Shown: positions 62,235-64,000 of the stretch, one piece after another
Numbering within the stretch: position 1 is the stretch's first letter
How the letters are laid out: each line of letters begins with the position of its first letter
Source of the DNA: Pelagibius sp965227505
GTDB taxonomy: Bacteria > Pseudomonadota > Alphaproteobacteria > Kiloniellales > Kiloniellaceae
Length of the DNA: 64,000 nucleotides
NCBI RefSeq assembly: GCF_965227505.1
Contig: NZ_OZ245757.1
Coordinates: 3,782,001-3,846,000 of the forward strand
Direction of reading: 5' to 3'
Notes under the pieces: generated by a model
The model's input: only the letters and a program-made list of their open reading frames with translations
The model's database searches: none
What the model was told of the DNA's origin: nothing
Translations under genes and position numbers: made by a program

Positions 62235-64000
62235 TCAGCAGTCCCGCAGGGGCGCGTCCTTGAGGCGCCGCTCCCGCGGTTCCGCGGTGCCGGCGCTGCG
62301 CGCAGGGGGGCGAAAGCCGATCGGCGGACGGCCGCCGGTCTTGGCGGCGGCCTCTGCCGCCAGCAGCGCGGCAATCTCTACAGCCGGCGCGGGGTCTGCC
62401 CGAAACTTCAGCTGACGGGCGACGACCGCGAAGTCCCCGGGGGTGAGCCCGTCGATCTGTTGCAGACGGCGCGGGGCCTTCAGGCCGAAAAACAACCGGA
62501 AAGCCTTTTCCCGCTGGGGCGCCGTCAGCGCCTTGAGCGTGACCTTGAACACAAATCGGCGCATGGCGGCGGGGTCCAGTTTGTCGGCATGGTTCGTCGC
62601 AGCGATGAAGGGCTGGGGATGGCGCTCCATCCAGGTGAGCAGCTCGTTCACCTGGCTCACCTCCCAGCTGCGCAGCGCGGCGCTGCGGTCGAACAACAGG
62701 GATTCGATCTCGTCGAACAGCAGGATGCTGCCCTCGTCCGCCGCTTCGGCGAAGGCGTCGGCGATGTGCTTTTCGGAATCGCCGATCCACTTGGACAGCA
62801 GATCGGACGCGCGCTTGATCACCAGGGGCTGATCGAGCTTCTGCGCCAGGTGAAGGGCGAGGGCCGTCTTGCCGGTTCCCGGCCGGCCGGTGAGCAACAG
62901 CGAGAAGTCGCGCGCCGCGCCCTTGGCCGAAAGCTGGCTGAACAGGCGAGCGACGTTGCGGTCTGCGTGGTAGAGCGAGAGATCGAGCGCCTGCTCCGCC
63001 TGCGCGCCGGGCGCAGGCCGGCGTCCGTAGCGCAGGCCTTCGACCAGTGCCGTCAGGGTCTGCTCGACCTCTTCGCTGCCCCCGGAGGCAAGCCGGGCGG
63101 AGCGTGCCGCTTTGCGGGCCACAGCGGAGACTTCCGGTGCCGTTGCGGCAAGGCGCTCGATCACGTCTTCCTCCAGCAGCAGGGCCTCATCCGCCAGGAC
63201 GCGGGTGAGAATGCGCTTGCGCGCCTGCAGGCGCGGCCGGTCCATCTTCACGACGTATGACATGCGGCGCAGAAAAGCCGCGTCGATGTTCTCGATGTCG
63301 TTGGTCGTCCAGAGCGTCGGGACCGGATTGTTCTCGAACAGGCGGTTGACAAAGACCTTCGACCCGCTGCGCCGGACGAAACGCCCGCTGTCGCTGCGTT
63401 GGGTATCGCCGATCAGATCTTCCATCTCGTCGAACAGCAGCAGGGTGTCGCCGCGACCCGCCAGCACGCGCTGGGCGAGGGCGAGGGCCGTCACGCGCTC
63501 CCAGCGGTTCGGCTCGTCGCCGTATTCGTCGGTCTCGCCGACGGCATAGAGCCGCGCACCGGCGGCCTTGGCCAGGGTCTTCGCAAGTTCCGTCTTGCCG
63601 GTCCCCGGCGGCCCATAGAGCAGTATGTTGACACCTTTGGCCTTGCCGGCGACGGCACCGCTCAGGAGGCGCCGCAGCAGCTCCGCGTGCTGCAGGACTT
63701 CGGGGAAATCGAGGATGCCGAGTTCGGCCGGGGCGCTGCGTCCGACAAGGCATTCGATCAGGTCGTCGTCGCCCGCCGGCGCGCGGTCGATCACCCGGTC
63801 GACCGCATCGCTCAGGTCGAGCGTGACCTCGCCGCCACGGTTGAGCGAGAGCTCGACCAAAGCCAGTTCCACGACCGCACTGCGCCGCAATGCCTCGGGG
63901 GTCTCGAAGCCGGCGAGCTTGGCTGCGAAGGTTGTGCTGTCCAGGCCGTGGCTGCGCAGACGCCAGTGCAGGGACGCGACGCAGCGCAGCCGGTTGATGG
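62235..64000 (-). CDS. Tandem AAA-family ATPase (5' partial)
   Basis: A two-domain AAA protein, at least 588 residues; the frame stays open to the right edge, so the N-terminus lies outside the window. First domain: Walker A GPPGTGKTELA, Walker B LLLFDEMED, arginine finger region LRRMSYVV. Second domain: Walker A GRPGTGKTALA, Walker B ILLFDEIES, sensor ATNHADKLDPAAMRRF. The spacing is like spastin/p97-type remodellers but with a long divergent linker (region near residue 290). The C-terminal 60 residues are Arg/Pro/Ala-rich. It lies 118 bases upstream of the subtilisin-like gene on the same strand. Function is unknown. Confidence 0.85.
   Translation of the reverse strand, partial: INRLRCVASLHWRLRSHGLDSTTFAAKLAGFETPEALRRSAVVELALVELSLNRGGEVTLDLSDAVDRVIDRAPAGDDDLIECLVGRSAPAELGILDFPEVLQHAELLRRLLSGAVAGKAKGVNILLYGPPGTGKTELAKTLAKAAGARLYAVGETDEYGDEPNRWERVTALALAQRVLAGRGDTLLLFDEMEDLIGDTQRSDSGRFVRRSGSKVFVNRLFENNPVPTLWTTNDIENIDAAFLRRMSYVVKMDRPRLQARKRILTRVLADEALLLEEDVIERLAATAPEVSAVARKAARSARLASGGSEEVEQTLTALVEGLRYGRRPAPGAQAEQALDLSLYHADRNVARLFSQLSAKGAARDFSLLLTGRPGTGKTALALHLAQKLDQPLVIKRASDLLSKWIGDSEKHIADAFAEAADEGSILLFDEIESLLFDRSAALRSWEVSQVNELLTWMERHPQPFIAATNHADKLDPAAMRRFVFKVTLKALTAPQREKAFRLFFGLKAPRRLQQIDGLTPGDFAVVARQLKFRADPAPAVEIAALLAAEAAAKTGGRPPIGFRPPARSAGTAEPRERRLKDAPLRDC

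Noticed and set aside
62117..62374. A longer N-terminus for the subtilisin-like protease
   Set aside because: The extra 86 residues are Arg/Pro-rich, overlap the end of the AAA gene, and would bury a clear signal peptide.

Overview
The window is about 64 kb of GC-rich, densely packed bacterial chromosome. Family content (frc-type fructose ABC genes, TTT and TRAP solute receptors, a DUF4212/symporter pair, class III CoA transferase, opine/polyamine-type ABC genes) points to an alphaproteobacterium, perhaps a Rhodospirillales-like heterotroph. That placement is inference. I see no rRNA, complete tRNA, CRISPR array, insertion sequence or phage gene.

Layout. 1-7.8 kb: right part of a type II DMSO-reductase-family operon (alpha, beta, TorD-like chaperone, haem-b gamma), continued by an Mrp/Nbp35-like P-loop ATPase and a 627-residue beta-propeller-like protein. 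7.8-8.0 kb: a strong hairpin and a tRNA-like remnant. 8.0-16.9 kb: a catabolic island with a leftward CoA-pathway operon (class III CoA transferase, crotonase, thioesterase, class V aminotransferase) and a rightward arm (GntR regulator, tripartite tricarboxylate transporter, enolase-superfamily enzyme), divided by back-to-back promoters. 17.4-19.6 kb: LysR regulator and a lone TRAP solute receptor. 19.8-21.3 kb: ArsR/SRPBCC pair and a ClpP paralogue. 21.3-22.4 kb: orphan phnM. 22.7-27.7 kb: TetR with an RND efflux pair. 27.7-29.8 kb: MFS exporter and AraC regulator.

30.0-38.8 kb: a double-winged-helix GntR regulator, a PotDBCA-like ABC importer, a GT1-type glycosyltransferase, two DUF861 cupins and an aldehyde dehydrogenase. 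All run the same way behind a 28-bp palindromic operator. 38.8-44.6 kb (leftward): small HTH protein, P-type ATPase, KefB-like antiporter and double UspA protein, the last three joined by 4-nt overlaps. 44.8-50.7 kb: ROK repressor diverging from a frcBCAK-like fructose uptake and phosphorylation operon. 51.0-53.3 kb: MauG/peroxidase-like di-haem enzyme with a secreted partner. 53.4-59.1 kb: small membrane protein, sodium:solute symporter with DUF4212 subunit, and on the other strand an unknown protein and an exonuclease-CBS-DUF294 fusion. 59.2-64.0 kb: glyoxalase I, a trypsin-like protease with a helical C-terminal half, a subtilisin-like protease, and a tandem AAA ATPase that runs off the right edge.

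The best candidates for undescribed biology are (i) the molybdoenzyme operon with its own Fe-S carrier-type ATPase and propeller protein, (ii) the importer/glycosyltransferase/cupin/aldehyde dehydrogenase operon, and (iii) the di-haem enzyme with its secreted neighbour. Functions in these three are inferred from family and context only.
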